Assembly (NCBI RefSeq): GCF_014852585.1
Contig: NZ_JACVBX010000016.1
Coordinates: 62,001 to 126,000 of the forward strand
Source: Pseudomonas sp. PDM18
GTDB taxonomy: Bacteria; Pseudomonadota; Gammaproteobacteria; Pseudomonadales; Pseudomonadaceae
Length of the DNA: 64,000 bases
Direction of reading: 5' to 3'
A model generated the notes under the pieces. The model was not told where the DNA came from, searched no databases, and worked only from the letters and a program-made list of their open reading frames with translations. Position 1 is the first letter of the stretch; each line of letters opens with the position of its first letter. Position numbers and translations under genes: made by a program. Below, one piece after another: positions 1 through 12,666 of the stretch.

Positions 1-469
1 TGGTCGGGCCGACGAAGTTGAAGCCCGCCTTGCGCAACGCCTTGCTCATGGCCTCGGCCTCGGGCGTCACCGCCGGCACGTCGCCCCGTCCACTGAAATG
101 ATTGACCTTGGGCTGGCCGCCAACGAAGGACCAGAGGAATGCCACCGGGTCCTCCAGCTTCAGCCAGGCCTGGGCGTTCTGCCGCGCAGCCCTGAGTTTG
201 GCGAAGTTGCGGATGATGCCGGGATCCTGCATGCGCTCCTCGATTTCCTCGTCCGTCATGCGGGCCAGGCGCTCGGGATCGAAGCCGAACAGCACCTCGC
301 GGTAACGCTCGCGCTTCCTCAGCACGGTGATCCACGACAGCCCGGCCTGGGCGCCTTCGAGGATGATCATCTCGAACAGCTTGCGGGCATCGCGCTGGGG
401 CACGCCCCACTCGGCATCGTGGTAGGCGATATACAGCGGATCGTCGTTACACCAGAAGCAACGGGGCAT
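1..469 (-). CDS. tag: DNA-3-methyladenine glycosylase I, 3' end cut by window edge
   Basis: Base-excision repair enzyme that removes 3-methyladenine from alkylated DNA. Reading the minus strand from ATG at 469 gives MPRCFWCNDDPLYIAYHDAE and on through GLSWITVLRKRERYRE, the conserved Tag N-terminus with the zinc-ligand cysteine near residue 4 and the Trp/Tyr pocket residues. About 156 residues are visible of the usual ~185, so the C-terminus lies outside the window. It is divergent from glyQ across 193 bases, the same neighbourhood as in P. aeruginosa. A LexA-like palindrome lies about 47 bases upstream of the start. Family assignment is firm; SOS control is inference. Confidence 0.93.
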   Translation of the reverse strand, partial: MPRCFWCNDDPLYIAYHDAEWGVPQRDARKLFEMIILEGAQAGLSWITVLRKRERYREVLFGFDPERLARMTDEEIEERMQDPGIIRNFAKLRAARQNAQAWLKLEDPVAFLWSFVGGQPKVNHFSGRGDVPAVTPEAEAMSKALRKAGFNFVGPT

Positions 470-515
470 GGCAGTCAGCCTGCGAAACGGGAAGGTTCTG
501 ACTATATACAAATAG

Positions 516-531
516 CTGTACAAAAATACAG
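516..531. promoter_or_regulatory. LexA (SOS box)-like operator between tag and glyQ
   Basis: CTGTACAAAAATACAG has the CTG-N10-CAG layout of gammaproteobacterial LexA operators and differs from CTGTATATATATACAG at three central positions. It sits in an AT-rich stretch 47 bases before the tag start and 132 bases before the glyQ start. A TATAGT hexamer reading toward tag lies at 506-501, so the box would cover the tag promoter. Binding is predicted only. Confidence 0.55.
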
Positions 532-618
532 TTATCGATACGGTTTTTTGCCCCTTCGAGGGCCTACGAACGGTCGCTCAAAAAACGCTGAGAAGCCCAA
601 GCTGCAAGCATCTTGGGG

Positions 619-624
619 TATACT
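619..624 (+). promoter_or_regulatory. Possible -10 element of the glyQS promoter
   Basis: TATACT lies 39 bases before the chosen glyQ start and is the best -10 hexamer in the gap. No good -35 is visible 16-18 bases upstream, so this is a modest call. Confidence 0.4.
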
Positions 625-662
625 GCCGGGTTTTAGTCGCATATCCAGCACAGGTGAAATTC

Positions 663-1610
663 GTGAGCCAGACTACGCCCGCCGTGCCCACCTTCCAGGA
701 CCTGATCCTCGCCCTGCAAAAATACTGGGCCGATCAGGGCTGTGTGGTGCTGCAGCCCTACGACATGGAAGTAGGCGCAGGCACCTTCCACACCGCCACC
801 TTCCTCCGCGCCGTGGGCCCGGAAACCTGGAACGCGGCGTACGTGCAACCGAGCCGCCGTCCTACCGACGGCCGCTACGGCGAGAACCCCAACCGCCTGC
901 AGCACTACTACCAGTTCCAGGTGGTCTTGAAGCCCAACCCGGAAAACTTCCAGGAGCTCTACCTGGGCTCGCTGCAAGCCATCGGCATCGACCCGCTGGT
1001 CCACGACATCCGTTTCGTCGAGGACAACTGGGAATCGCCGACCCTCGGCGCCTGGGGCCTGGGCTGGGAAATCTGGCTGAACGGCATGGAAGTCACCCAG
1101 TTCACCTACTTCCAGCAGGTCGGCGGCATCGAGTGCTACCCGGTCACCGGTGAGATCACCTACGGTCTGGAACGCCTGGCCATGTACATCCAGGGCGTCG
1201 ACTCGGTGTACGACCTGGTGTGGGCCGACGGCCCGTTCGGCAAGGTTACCTACGGCGACGTGTTCCACCAGAATGAAGTGGAGCAATCGACCTACAACTT
1301 CGAACACGCCAACGTCGAGAAGCTGTTCGAGTTGTTCGACTTCTACGAAAGCGAAGCCAACCGCCTGATCGAACTGCAGCTGCCGCTGCCGACCTACGAG
1401 ATGGTCCTCAAGGCCTCGCACACCTTCAACCTGCTGGACGCCCGCCGCGCCATCTCGGTGACCGAGCGTCAGCGCTACATCCTGCGCGTGCGCACCCTGG
1501 CCCGCGCCGTGGCGCAGAGCTACCTGCAGGCCCGCGCCCGCCTCGGCTTCCCGATGGCCACCCCCGCATTGCGTGACGAAGTACTGGCCAAGCTGAAGGA
1601 GGCCGAATAA
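663..1610 (+). CDS. glyQ: Glycine--tRNA ligase alpha subunit
   Basis: Alpha chain of the heterotetrameric (alpha2 beta2) bacterial glycyl-tRNA synthetase, holding the class II catalytic core that activates glycine. The protein is 315 residues and near-identical in pattern to Pseudomonas GlyQ ([17 protein letters not shown], the [12 protein letters not shown] segment, [16 protein letters not shown]). I chose GTG at 663 (MSQTTPAV...) over the in-frame GTG at 654 because AGGTGA at 652-657 is then a well-spaced ribosome binding site and the N-terminus matches the family. Its stop overlaps the glyS ATG by one base, implying coupled translation. Cytoplasmic and essential. Confidence 0.97.
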   Translation: MSQTTPAVPTFQDLILALQKYWADQGCVVLQPYDMEVGAGTFHTATFLRAVGPETWNAAYVQPSRRPTDGRYGENPNRLQHYYQFQVVLKPNPENFQELYLGSLQAIGIDPLVHDIRFVEDNWESPTLGAWGLGWEIWLNGMEVTQFTYFQQVGGIECYPVTGEITYGLERLAMYIQGVDSVYDLVWADGPFGKVTYGDVFHQNEVEQSTYNFEHANVEKLFELFDFYESEANRLIELQLPLPTYEMVLKASHTFNLLDARRAISVTERQRYILRVRTLARAVAQSYLQARARLGFPMATPALRDEVLAKLKEAE

Positions 1611-3664
1611 TGAGCGCGAAGGATTTCCTCGTCGAACTGGGCACCGAAGAGCTGCCACCCAAGGCGCTGAAAAGCCTCGGTGAAGCCTTCCTGGCCGGCA
1701 TCGAGAAGGGCCTCAAGGCCGCCGGCCTGACCTACGCCGCCGCGCGCTGCTATGCCGCGCCGCGCCGCCTGGCCGTGCAGATCGACCAGCTCGCCGTGCA
1801 GCAGCCGGATCGCACCGTGAACCTCGACGGCCCGCCGCTGCAGGCTGCCTTCGACGCCAGCGGCAACCCGACCCAGGCTGCCCTGGGCTTCGCCAAGAAG
1901 TGCGGCGTGGACCTGGAGCAGATCGACAAGAGCGGCCCGAAGCTCAAGTTCAGCCAGACCATCACCGGCCAGCCGGCCGTGGGCCTGCTACCGGGTATCG
2001 TCGAAGCCTCGCTGAACGACCTGCCGATTCCCAAGCGCATGCGCTGGGCGGCCCGCCGTGAAGAGTTCGTGCGCCCGACCCAGTGGCTGGTGATGCTGTT
2101 CGGCGACGACGTCGTCGATTGCGAGATCCTGACCAGGAAGGCCGGTCGCGAATCCCGTGGCCACCGCTTCCACAACCCGGCCAACGTGCGCATCTCCGCT
2201 CCGGCCAACTACCTGGAAGACCTGCGCAGCGCCCACGTGCTGGCCGACTTCGCCGAGCGCCGCGAGATCATCTCCCGCCGCGTTGCCGAACTGGCCGCCG
2301 AGCAGAAGGGCAGCGCCATCGTCCCGGCCGACCTGCTGGACGAAGTGACCGCGCTGGTCGAGTGGCCGGTGCCGCTGGTGTGCTCATTCGAGGAGCGCTT
2401 CCTCGCCGTGCCGCAGGAAGCCCTGATCACCACCATGCAGGACAACCAGAAGTATTTCTGCCTGCTGGACGCCAACGGCAAGCTGCTGCCGCGCTTCATC
2501 ACCGTGGCCAACGTCGAGAGCAAGGCACCGGAGCACATCGTCTCCGGCAACGAGAAGGTCGTGCGCCCGCGCCTGACCGACGCCGAATTCTTCTTCAAGC
2601 AGGACCAGAAGCAACCGCTGGAAGCTTTCAATGCCCGTCTGAAGAACGTGGTGTTCCAGGCCCAGCTGGGCACCGTCTATGAGAAAGCCGAGCGGGTTTC
2701 CAAGCTGGCCGCCTACATCGCCGAGCGTATCGATGGTGATGCGACCAACGCTGCCCGCGCCGGCATCCTCTCCAAGTGCGACCTGGCTACCGAGATGGTC
2801 GGCGAGTTCCCGGAGATGCAGGGCATCGCGGGTTACTACTACGCCACCGCCGGTGGCGAGGCCAAGGACGTCGCCCTGGCGCTGAACGAGCAGTACATGC
2901 CGCGCGGTGCCGGCGCCGAGCTGCCAAGCACCCTGACCGGTGCCGCGGTGGCCGTGGCGGACAAGCTGGACACCCTGGTCGGTATCTTCGGCATCGGCAT
3001 GCTGCCTACCGGCAGCAAGGACCCGTACGCCCTGCGTCGCGCTGCCCTGGGCGTGCTGCGCATCCTCATCGAGAAGCAGCTGGACCTGGACCTGGTCGAC
3101 GCCATTGGCGTGGCCGTGGCCCAGTACGGCGACAAGGTGAAGGCCGAGGGCCTGTCCGAACAGGTGCAGGACTTCGTCTTCGACCGCCTGCGCGCCCGTT
3201 ACGAGGATGAAGGCGTCAACGTAGCCGTGTATCAGGCCGTACGTGCACTCAAGCCGACCGCTCCGCTGGACTTCGACCAGCGCGTGCAAGCCGTGCAGGC
3301 CTTCCGTCAGCTGGCCGAAGCCGAGGCCCTGGCCGCCGCCAACAAGCGCGTGTCGAACATCCTGGCCAAGGCTGAAGGGGACGTGCCCGCTTCCGTCAAC
3401 GCCAGCCTGTTCACCGAGACCGCCGAGAAGGCCCTTGGCAGCGCCGTGGCAGCTGCCGAGAGCGAAGTAGCTCCGCTGGCCGAGGCTCGTGACTATCGCG
3501 CCGCCCTGGCCCGTCTGGCGGCCCTGCGCGCGCCGGTGGATGCCTTCTTCGAGGAAGTCCTGGTCAATGCGGAAGACAACGCCGTGAAGGCCAACCGCTA
3601 CGCGCTGCTGGCGAAGCTGCGTGGGTTGTTCCTCGGCGTCGCCGACATCTCGCTGCTGGGTTGA
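1610..3664 (+). CDS. glyS: Glycine--tRNA ligase beta subunit
   Basis: Beta chain of glycyl-tRNA synthetase, required for tRNA recognition. It is 684 residues, the normal length. The N-terminus [16 protein letters not shown] is the GlyS hallmark; an HD-like domain lies in the middle and a DALR-type anticodon-binding region at the C-terminus ([15 protein letters not shown] onward). It starts on the last base of the glyQ stop codon (TAATG) and is followed by a strong hairpin terminator, so glyQS is a two-gene operon. In P. aeruginosa I recall one further small gene between glyS and gmhB; it is absent here. Confidence 0.97.
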   Translation: MSAKDFLVELGTEELPPKALKSLGEAFLAGIEKGLKAAGLTYAAARCYAAPRRLAVQIDQLAVQQPDRTVNLDGPPLQAAFDASGNPTQAALGFAKKCGVDLEQIDKSGPKLKFSQTITGQPAVGLLPGIVEASLNDLPIPKRMRWAARREEFVRPTQWLVMLFGDDVVDCEILTRKAGRESRGHRFHNPANVRISAPANYLEDLRSAHVLADFAERREIISRRVAELAAEQKGSAIVPADLLDEVTALVEWPVPLVCSFEERFLAVPQEALITTMQDNQKYFCLLDANGKLLPRFITVANVESKAPEHIVSGNEKVVRPRLTDAEFFFKQDQKQPLEAFNARLKNVVFQAQLGTVYEKAERVSKLAAYIAERIDGDATNAARAGILSKCDLATEMVGEFPEMQGIAGYYYATAGGEAKDVALALNEQYMPRGAGAELPSTLTGAAVAVADKLDTLVGIFGIGMLPTGSKDPYALRRAALGVLRILIEKQLDLDLVDAIGVAVAQYGDKVKAEGLSEQVQDFVFDRLRARYEDEGVNVAVYQAVRALKPTAPLDFDQRVQAVQAFRQLAEAEALAAANKRVSNILAKAEGDVPASVNASLFTETAEKALGSAVAAAESEVAPLAEARDYRAALARLAALRAPVDAFFEEVLVNAEDNAVKANRYALLAKLRGLFLGVADISLLG

Positions 3665-3674
3665 TGCCCGCCTG

Positions 3675-3725
3675 AAAGCCGGGAGTTCGCAACGGTTCGC
3701 CGTGACGAACTCCCGGCTTTTTCAT
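3675..3725 (+). terminator. Rho-independent terminator of glyQS
   Basis: A 15-bp perfect stem (AAAGCCGGGAGTTCG at 3675-3689 with CGAACTCCCGGCTTT at 3706-3720) is followed by a T-rich run. Confidence 0.9.
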
Positions 3726-3763
3726 TTCCGACTTATCGAAAGTGTCTGACTTGCCGAATCCCC

Positions 3764-4294
3764 ATGAAGCTACTGATCCTCGACCGCGACGGTGTCATCA
3801 ACCAGGACTCCGACGCCTACATCAAATCCCTCGACGAGTGGATTCCGATTCCCAGCGCGATCTCAGCCATCGCCCGCCTGAGCAAGGCCGGCTGGACCGT
3901 GGCCGTGGCCACCAACCAATCGGGCATCGCTCGCGGCTATTACGACCTCGCCACGCTGGACAGCATGCATCAGCGTCTGCGCGAGCTAGTGGCAGAGCAG
4001 GGCGGTGAACTCGGCGTGGTCGTCTATTGCCCTCACGGCCCCGACGAGAGCTGCGACTGCCGCAAGCCGAAACCCGGTATGCTGCGACGGATTGCCCAGC
4101 ACTACGGCGTGGAGTTACGCGGCACCTGGTTCGTGGGTGACAGCCGGGGTGACCTGGACGCCGCGCTGGCCGTCGATTGTCAGCCAGTGTTGGTAAAGAC
4201 CGGCAAAGGCGAGCGAACCCTGACCAAGCCGTTGCCCGAAGGCACGCTGGTATTTGACGATCTGGCGGCAGTAGCCGACCAACTTCTTTCCTGA
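3764..4294 (+). CDS. gmhB: D-glycero-beta-D-manno-heptose-1,7-bisphosphate 7-phosphatase
   Basis: HAD-superfamily phosphatase (176 aa) that removes the C7 phosphate of heptose bisphosphate on the way to ADP-heptose for the lipopolysaccharide inner core. Visible motifs are LDRDGVIN with the DxD nucleophile pair (residues 6-8), ATNQSGIARG (motif II), the zinc-binding Cys/His loop CPHGPDESCDCRKPKPG, and GDSRGDLDAA (motif IV). The zinc loop separates GmhB from histidinol phosphatase. It precedes plsC by 13 bases, so the two envelope genes probably share a transcript. Confidence 0.9.
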   Translation: MKLLILDRDGVINQDSDAYIKSLDEWIPIPSAISAIARLSKAGWTVAVATNQSGIARGYYDLATLDSMHQRLRELVAEQGGELGVVVYCPHGPDESCDCRKPKPGMLRRIAQHYGVELRGTWFVGDSRGDLDAALAVDCQPVLVKTGKGERTLTKPLPEGTLVFDDLAAVADQLLS

Positions 4295-4307
4295 GGACCC
4301 ATCCCCC

Positions 4308-5081
4308 ATGTCGATAGTGCAGGCCATCAGAACCGTTCTCTTCTACCTGCTGCTGTCGTCCAGCGCCTTCGTCTGGGGTACCCTCAGCCTGCTTATTGCG
4401 CCCTTCCTGCCGTACCGCGCGCGCTACCGCTTCATCGCCCAGGTCTGGTGCAAATTCGCCGTCTGGCTCGCCAGCTGGGTGGTCGGCGTGCGCTACGAAC
4501 TCAAGGGCGTGGAGAACATCCCCGACCAGCCCTGCGTGATCCTGGCCAAACACCAGAGTACCTGGGAGACCTTCTTCCTCACCGGCTACTTCGAGCCGCT
4601 GGCGCTGGTGCTCAAACGCGAGCTGCTGTTCGTACCGTTCTTCGGCTGGGCCATGGCGCTGCTCAAGCCCATCGCTATCAACCGCGAGCAGCCCAAAGTC
4701 GCCCTCAAGCAGATCGCCAAGCAGGGCGATGAGTGCCTCAAGAAGGGCGCCTGGGTATTGATCTTCCCCGAAGGCACCCGCGTTCCTACCGGCCAGATCG
4801 GCAAGTTCTCCCGTGGCGGCGCCTCCCTGGCGGTCAATGCCAACCTGCCGGTACTGCCGATCGCCCACAACGCCGGCCACTGCTGGCCGAAGAACGGCTG
4901 GGCAAAATACCCGGGGACCATCCAGGTGGTAATCGGCCCGGCCATGTACGCCGAAGGGGAGGGCGCACGCGCCATCACCGAGCTCAACCAGCGCGCCGAG
5001 AACTGGGTCATCCAGACCCTGCGCGACATGGGTGAGCTGCCGGCCGATACCACGCCTCAATCGGTGGCCGAGGCATCCTGA
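4308..5081 (+). CDS. plsC: 1-acyl-sn-glycerol-3-phosphate acyltransferase
   Basis: Membrane acyltransferase (257 aa) converting lysophosphatidic acid to phosphatidic acid. A hydrophobic N-terminal segment (residues ~8-35) precedes the acyltransferase block. The catalytic box reads KHQSTWET, an HX4E variant of the usual HX4D; the FPEGTR acceptor-binding motif follows at ~155, then FSRGGASLAVNA. Corresponds to the lptA/PA0005-type gene beside gyrB in Pseudomonas, where, as I recall, the same Glu is present. It converges on gyrB with a shared hairpin terminator between them. Confidence 0.92.
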   Translation: MSIVQAIRTVLFYLLLSSSAFVWGTLSLLIAPFLPYRARYRFIAQVWCKFAVWLASWVVGVRYELKGVENIPDQPCVILAKHQSTWETFFLTGYFEPLALVLKRELLFVPFFGWAMALLKPIAINREQPKVALKQIAKQGDECLKKGAWVLIFPEGTRVPTGQIGKFSRGGASLAVNANLPVLPIAHNAGHCWPKNGWAKYPGTIQVVIGPAMYAEGEGARAITELNQRAENWVIQTLRDMGELPADTTPQSVAEAS

Positions 5082-5107
5082 CGCAGCGCCTTCCCGCAGA
5101 CAAGAGA

Positions 5108-5135
5108 AAAGGGCCCCGAAGGGCCCTTTCTTTTT
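5108..5135. terminator. Terminator between convergent plsC and gyrB
   Basis: AAAGGGCCC at 5108-5116 pairs with GGGCCCTTT at 5121-5129 around a CGAA loop, followed by a T-rich run on the plus strand. The flanking A-run means it can also act for gyrB. Confidence 0.9.
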
Positions 5136-5147
5136 GCCTGCAGGAGG

Positions 5148-8671
<3,524 letters not shown>

Positions 8672-8680
8672 CGATACGCG

Positions 8681-9787
8681 TCAGAGGCGCATCGGCATGA
8701 CGACGTAGGCGGAATCGTCGTTGTCCGCTTCCTGAACCAGCGCACTGCTGTTGGAGTCGGAGAGGATCATGCGCACCTGCTCGGTACCCATGACACCGAG
8801 GACGTCCAGCAGGTAGCTAACGTTGAAGCCAATTTCCAGGCTGCCGCCGTTGTAGTCGACCTGCACTTCTTCTTCCGCTTCTTCCTGCTCCGGGTTGTTC
8901 GCCTGAATTTTCAGCAGGCCGTTGGAAAGCTGCAGACGAATGCCGCGGTACTTCTCGTTGGACAGGATCGCGGTGCGGCTGAACGCTTCGCGCAGCACCT
9001 GGCGGTCACCGATGACCAGCTTGTCGCCACCCTTGGGCAGTACGCGCTCGTAATCCGGGAACTTGCCATCCACCAGCTTGGAGGTGAAAGTGAACTCGCC
9101 TGTGGTCGCACGAATGTGGTGCTGGCCGAGCACGATGGACACTTCGCCGTCCTGCTCGGTGAGCAGGCGGGCCAGTTCCAGGATGCCTTTACGCGGCACG
9201 ATTACCTGGTGGCGATCCTGGGCTTCCGGCACGCCGTTGCTCAGCGAGCACATGGCGAGGCGGTGGCCGTCGGTGGCCACAGCGCGCAGGGTGCCGCCGC
9301 CCACTTCCAGCAGCATGCCATTCAGGTAGTAGCGTACGTCCTGCTGTGCCATGGCGAAGCTGGTGCGATCGATCAGGCGACGCAGCTTGCTCTGCGCCAG
9401 GCTGAAGGTCAGCGAACCCGGGCCCTCTTCCACGGTGGGGAAGTCATTGGCCGGCAGGGTGGAGAGGGTGAAGCGGCTGCGACCGGCCTTCACCAGGAGC
9501 TTCTGCTCGTCGACGCGGATGTCGATCACGGCATCGCTGGGCAGGCTCTTGCAGATATCCATCAACTTGCGCGCCGGCACGGTGATCTCGCCCGGTTCGG
9601 CGGCATCTTCCAAGGCGACGCGGCCAACCAGTTCGACTTCCAGGTCGGTGCCGGTGAGCGACAGTTGCTGGCCTTCGACAACCAACAGGACGTTGGAAAG
9701 AACCGGCAGCGTCTGGCGGCGCTCGACAACGCCAGCGACCAGTTGCAGGGGTTTCAACAGAGCTTCGCGTTGAATAGTGAAATGCAT
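8681..9787 (-). CDS. dnaN: DNA polymerase III beta sliding clamp
   Basis: Ring-shaped processivity clamp (368 aa) made of three repeated clamp domains, holding DNA polymerase III and other partners on DNA. The N-terminus MHFTIQREALLKPLQLVAGV and the C-terminal VMPMRL, which forms part of the partner-binding cleft, are typical. It lies 29 bases after dnaA and 9 bases before recF in the same orientation, indicating one operon. Confidence 0.98.
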   Translation of the reverse strand: MHFTIQREALLKPLQLVAGVVERRQTLPVLSNVLLVVEGQQLSLTGTDLEVELVGRVALEDAAEPGEITVPARKLMDICKSLPSDAVIDIRVDEQKLLVKAGRSRFTLSTLPANDFPTVEEGPGSLTFSLAQSKLRRLIDRTSFAMAQQDVRYYLNGMLLEVGGGTLRAVATDGHRLAMCSLSNGVPEAQDRHQVIVPRKGILELARLLTEQDGEVSIVLGQHHIRATTGEFTFTSKLVDGKFPDYERVLPKGGDKLVIGDRQVLREAFSRTAILSNEKYRGIRLQLSNGLLKIQANNPEQEEAEEEVQVDYNGGSLEIGFNVSYLLDVLGVMGTEQVRMILSDSNSSALVQEADNDDSAYVVMPMRL

Positions 9788-9816
9788 GGTCTAGTCCCTT
9801 GCCTCGTGAGGCTGCG

Positions 9817-11346
9817 TCAGGTGGTCAGAGTACGCAGCAGGTTCTTGTAGTCCTCGCGGATATCCGCGTCGGATTCCTTGAGTTGAGCGATCTTACGACA
9901 GGCGTGCAGCACCGTGGTGTGATCCCGACCGCCGAAGGCCACGCCGATCTCCGGCAGGCTGTGGTTGGTCAGTTCCTTGGAGAGTGCCATGGCCACCTGA
10001 CGTGGACGCGCGACCGAGCGCGAACGGCGCTTGGACAGCAGGTCAGCAATCTTGATCTTGTAGTACTCGGCGACGGTGCGCTGGATATTGTCGATGCTGA
10101 CCAGCTTGTCCTGCAGGGCCAGCAGGTCCTTCAGCGACTCGCGGATCAACTCGATAGTGATCGGCCGGCCCATGAAGTGGGAGTGGGCGATCACGCGCTT
10201 GAGCGCACCTTCCAGCTCACGCACGTTGGAGCGGATGCGCTGGGCGATGAAGAATGCGGCGTCGTGCGGCAGCTCGACCTTGGCCTGCTCGGCCTTCTTC
10301 ATCAGGATCGCCACGCGGGTTTCCAGCTCCGGCGGCTCGACGGCCACCGTCAGGCCCCAGCCAAAGCGGGACTTCAGACGCTCTTCCAGGCCTTCAATCT
10401 CCTTCGGGTAGCGGTCGCTGGTCAGGATGACTTGCTGGCCGCCTTCAAGAAGGGCGTTGAAGGTGTGGAAGAACTCTTCCTGGGAACGCTCCTTGCGGGC
10501 GAAGAACTGGATATCGTCGATCAGCAGCGCGTCCACTGAACGGTAGAAGCGCTTGAACTCGTTGATGGCATTCAGCTGCAGAGCTTTCACCATATCCGCG
10601 ACGAAACGTTCCGAATGCAGGTACACGACCTTCGCATTGGGGTTCTTCTTCAGCAGGTGGTTACCCACAGCGTGCATCAGGTGGGTCTTACCCAGGCCGA
10701 CGCCACCATAAAGGAAGAGCGGGTTGTAGCCGTGCTTGAGGTTGTCCGCGACCTGCCAGGCGGCCGCGCGGGCCAGCTGGTTGGATTTACCTTCGACGAA
10801 GTTCTCGAAGGTAAAGGTGCGGTTTAGGTAGCTGGTGTGCTTGAGAGCACCTTCTACCTGCACGTTGCGCTCGGTACGCACAGCCGCGACCGGCATTGCA
10901 GCGGCCATCGGATCGATGCCCGGGCTGGACTCGTCGAGATCGACGATGGTCTGCACCGGCGCAGCCGAAATAGGCTGCGGCTCGGGCATGGAGAGAGCCA
11001 CCGGTGCAGGTGCAACCACTGGCGCAGGCGCGGCAGCAACGGGAGCCGGCTGAACATTTACCTGCGGCGTCGGAACCAGGGCTGGACGCGGAGTACGGCT
11101 ACGGCGGCTACCAATCAGCAGCGAAATCGCCGGAATCTGACTATTGCCACGCTCGCTCAGCAATTCGAGCAAGCGCCCCATGTACTTCTCGTTGACCCAG
11201 TCGAGTACGAAGCGGTTGGGTGCGTAGACGCGCAGCTCCTCACCCTCGGCCTCGACCTGCAAAGGTCGGATCCAGGTGTTGAATTGCTGGGACGGCAGCT
11301 CGTCGCGCAGAAGCTCCACGCACTGCTGCCAAAGTTCCACGGACAC
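9817..11346 (-). CDS. dnaA: Chromosomal replication initiator DnaA
   Basis: AAA+ initiator (509 aa) that binds DnaA boxes and melts the origin. Domain I is residues ~1-80 ([21 protein letters not shown]), a Pro/Ala-rich linker follows to ~150, then the AAA+ core with Walker [10 protein letters not shown] and Walker [11 protein letters not shown]. The C-terminal domain IV carries the DnaA signature ([20 protein letters not shown] then [16 protein letters not shown]). Start is GTG at 11346 (MSVELWQQ), matching the family. Its own promoter region overlaps a DnaA box, so autoregulation is likely. Reads leftward away from oriC. Confidence 0.98.
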   Translation of the reverse strand: MSVELWQQCVELLRDELPSQQFNTWIRPLQVEAEGEELRVYAPNRFVLDWVNEKYMGRLLELLSERGNSQIPAISLLIGSRRSRTPRPALVPTPQVNVQPAPVAAAPAPVVAPAPVALSMPEPQPISAAPVQTIVDLDESSPGIDPMAAAMPVAAVRTERNVQVEGALKHTSYLNRTFTFENFVEGKSNQLARAAAWQVADNLKHGYNPLFLYGGVGLGKTHLMHAVGNHLLKKNPNAKVVYLHSERFVADMVKALQLNAINEFKRFYRSVDALLIDDIQFFARKERSQEEFFHTFNALLEGGQQVILTSDRYPKEIEGLEERLKSRFGWGLTVAVEPPELETRVAILMKKAEQAKVELPHDAAFFIAQRIRSNVRELEGALKRVIAHSHFMGRPITIELIRESLKDLLALQDKLVSIDNIQRTVAEYYKIKIADLLSKRRSRSVARPRQVAMALSKELTNHSLPEIGVAFGGRDHTTVLHACRKIAQLKESDADIREDYKNLLRTLTT

Positions 11347-11387
11347 GGATATCCCCCAAAAGAAGTCGCAAAGCGAAACAGGCGGCC

Positions 11388-11416
11388 ATTGTATCCCCGC
11401 CCGACCAACTTATCCA
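11388..11416 (-). promoter_or_regulatory. Predicted dnaA promoter overlapping a DnaA box
   Basis: On the minus strand TACAAT (-10, 11393-11388) lies 17 bases after TGGATA (weak -35, 11416-11411), which is part of the perfect DnaA box at 11410-11418. DnaA bound there would cover the promoter, consistent with autorepression. Confidence 0.55.
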
Positions 11417-11777
11417 CAGTTAAGCGCGCGGGGATGCAAGTAAAATCAACGTGTTAATGATTTTACCGGCGGTCGGCTAATAACGCCGTGAACCTTGTGG
11501 ATAACAGCTTGATGGGGCAGGGGAAGACTCTGGTGATCGTTCTGTGGAAAAAACCTCTGTGGAAAAATCCGCGTTCCATACCCAGCTTTCCAACCGGCTC
11601 CACACAAGTGGCCCACGACTTCCCGACAGGGTTATCATTTCCGCTAGGCTGCTTATTCAATGGCCTCTGTGGACTTATGCACAGGCATAGGCCTGTATAA
11701 ACATAATCATCGCTTCAATCTTTAAAAAAGAGATTTCCCTTCTTTCTATAGATTTTGTATCCGGGTCTGGTTGGAAA

Positions 11778-11806
11778 TTGACCTGACCGCGCGATTTCAC
11801 TAGAAT
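11778..11806 (+). promoter_or_regulatory. rpmH promoter
   Basis: TTGACC (11778-11783) and TAGAAT (11801-11806) are separated by exactly 17 bases, 61 bases before the rpmH start. A near-consensus sigma-70 promoter, expected for a ribosomal protein gene. Confidence 0.8.
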
Positions 11807-11866
11807 CGCCGGTCTCTTTAAACGGGGTCACTGCGACCTCATGTCGTCAAACCCAGGTACCGAATC

Positions 11867-12001
11867 ATGAAACGTACTTTCCAACCCAGCACCCTCAAGC
11901 GCGCTCGCGTGCACGGCTTCCGCGCTCGCATGGCCACCAAGAACGGTCGTCAGGTTCTGTCGCGTCGTCGCGCCAAGGGCCGTAAGCGTCTGACCGTCTG
12001 A
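11867..12001 (+). CDS. rpmH: 50S ribosomal protein L34
   Basis: 44-residue, highly basic protein [20 protein letters not shown] followed by [20 protein letters not shown] and RLTV, textbook L34 of the large ribosomal subunit. First gene of the rpmH-rnpA-yidD-yidC series on the right of oriC; 14 bases separate it from rnpA. Confidence 0.98.
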
Positions 12002-12015
12002 TTTGTCTGACACAG

Positions 12016-12423
12016 GTGGTGAGTCGAGATTTCAGCCGGGAAAAACGTCTTCTGACAGCCCGGCAATTCACAGCGGTCTTCGACTCCCCCACCTCCAAGG
12101 TTCCCGGCAAGCACATCCTGCTGCTGGCGCGCGAAAACGGTCTCGATCACCCCCGCCTGGGCCTGGTGATCGGCAAGAAGAACGTCAAGCTCGCCGTCGA
12201 GCGCAACCGCCTCAAACGCCTTCTCCGTGAATCCTTCCGCCATCACCAGCAAAAGCTGGCCGGCCTGGATATCGTGGTGATCGCGCGCAAAGGCCTCGGC
12301 GATCTGGAGAATGAAGAGCTGCACCAGCAGTTCGGCAAGCTCTGGAAGCGCCTGTTGCGCAACCGGCCCAGCCCGGAACCTTCGACAGATTCTCCGGGAG
12401 TGGCCGACAGTTCCCATGCGTAG
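12016..12423 (+). CDS. rnpA: Ribonuclease P protein component
   Basis: Small basic protein (135 aa) that binds the RNase P RNA and helps cleave tRNA 5' leaders. The RNP motif region is visible as [20 protein letters not shown]. Start is taken as the first of two tandem GTG codons at 12016 ([13 protein letters not shown]), matching the Pseudomonas N-terminus. The 3' end overlaps yidD by 8 bases. Confidence 0.96.
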   Translation: MVSRDFSREKRLLTARQFTAVFDSPTSKVPGKHILLLARENGLDHPRLGLVIGKKNVKLAVERNRLKRLLRESFRHHQQKLAGLDIVVIARKGLGDLENEELHQQFGKLWKRLLRNRPSPEPSTDSPGVADSSHA

Positions 12424-12664
12424 ACTGGCGCTGTTACTGATCCAGTTTTACCGCTACGCCATCAGTCCCATGATGGGCAGGCACTGTCGTTTCTACCCCA
12501 GCTGTTCCTGCTACGCGCAAGAAGCCATTGAAACTCATGGTTTCCTGCGTGGTGGCTGGCTGGCCGCTCGTCGCCTAGGCCGCTGCCACCCCTGGCATCC
12601 CGGTGGCTACGATCCGGTACCGCCAGATCCTTCCAAGCCCGCCCCTTCCTCGACGGCCGAGTAA
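12416..12664 (+). CDS. yidD: Membrane protein insertion efficiency factor YidD
   Basis: 82-residue protein with the family core [16 protein letters not shown] and [20 protein letters not shown]. It has an N-terminal amphipathic/hydrophobic helix ([15 protein letters not shown]) for inner-membrane association. Thought to assist YidC-dependent membrane protein insertion. It overlaps the rnpA end by 8 bases and ends 2 bases before yidC, so the three are tightly coupled. Confidence 0.95.
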   Translation: MRRLALLLIQFYRYAISPMMGRHCRFYPSCSCYAQEAIETHGFLRGGWLAARRLGRCHPWHPGGYDPVPPDPSKPAPSSTAE

Positions 12665-12666
12665 CC

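Larger units (their letters stand above)
11347..11866. other. oriC, main chromosomal replication origin (dnaA-rpmH intergenic)
   Basis: The 520-base gap between divergent dnaA and rpmH is the classical Pseudomonas origin position. Exact DnaA boxes lie at 11410-11418 (TTATCCACA) and 11496-11504 (TGTGGATAA). One-mismatch forms lie at 11543-11551 and 11558-11566 (TGTGGAAAA) and 11675-11683 (TTATGCACA). A strongly AT-rich tract at about 11697-11760, with runs such as CTTTAAAAAAGAG and a TATAGATTTTGTAT segment, is the best candidate for the unwinding element. Gene strand bias flips here, as expected for bidirectional replication. Confidence 0.93.

Noticed and set aside
3742-4008. Alternative open frame overlapping the start of gmhB
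   Set aside because: Out of frame with the clear HAD phosphatase and lacks any motif.
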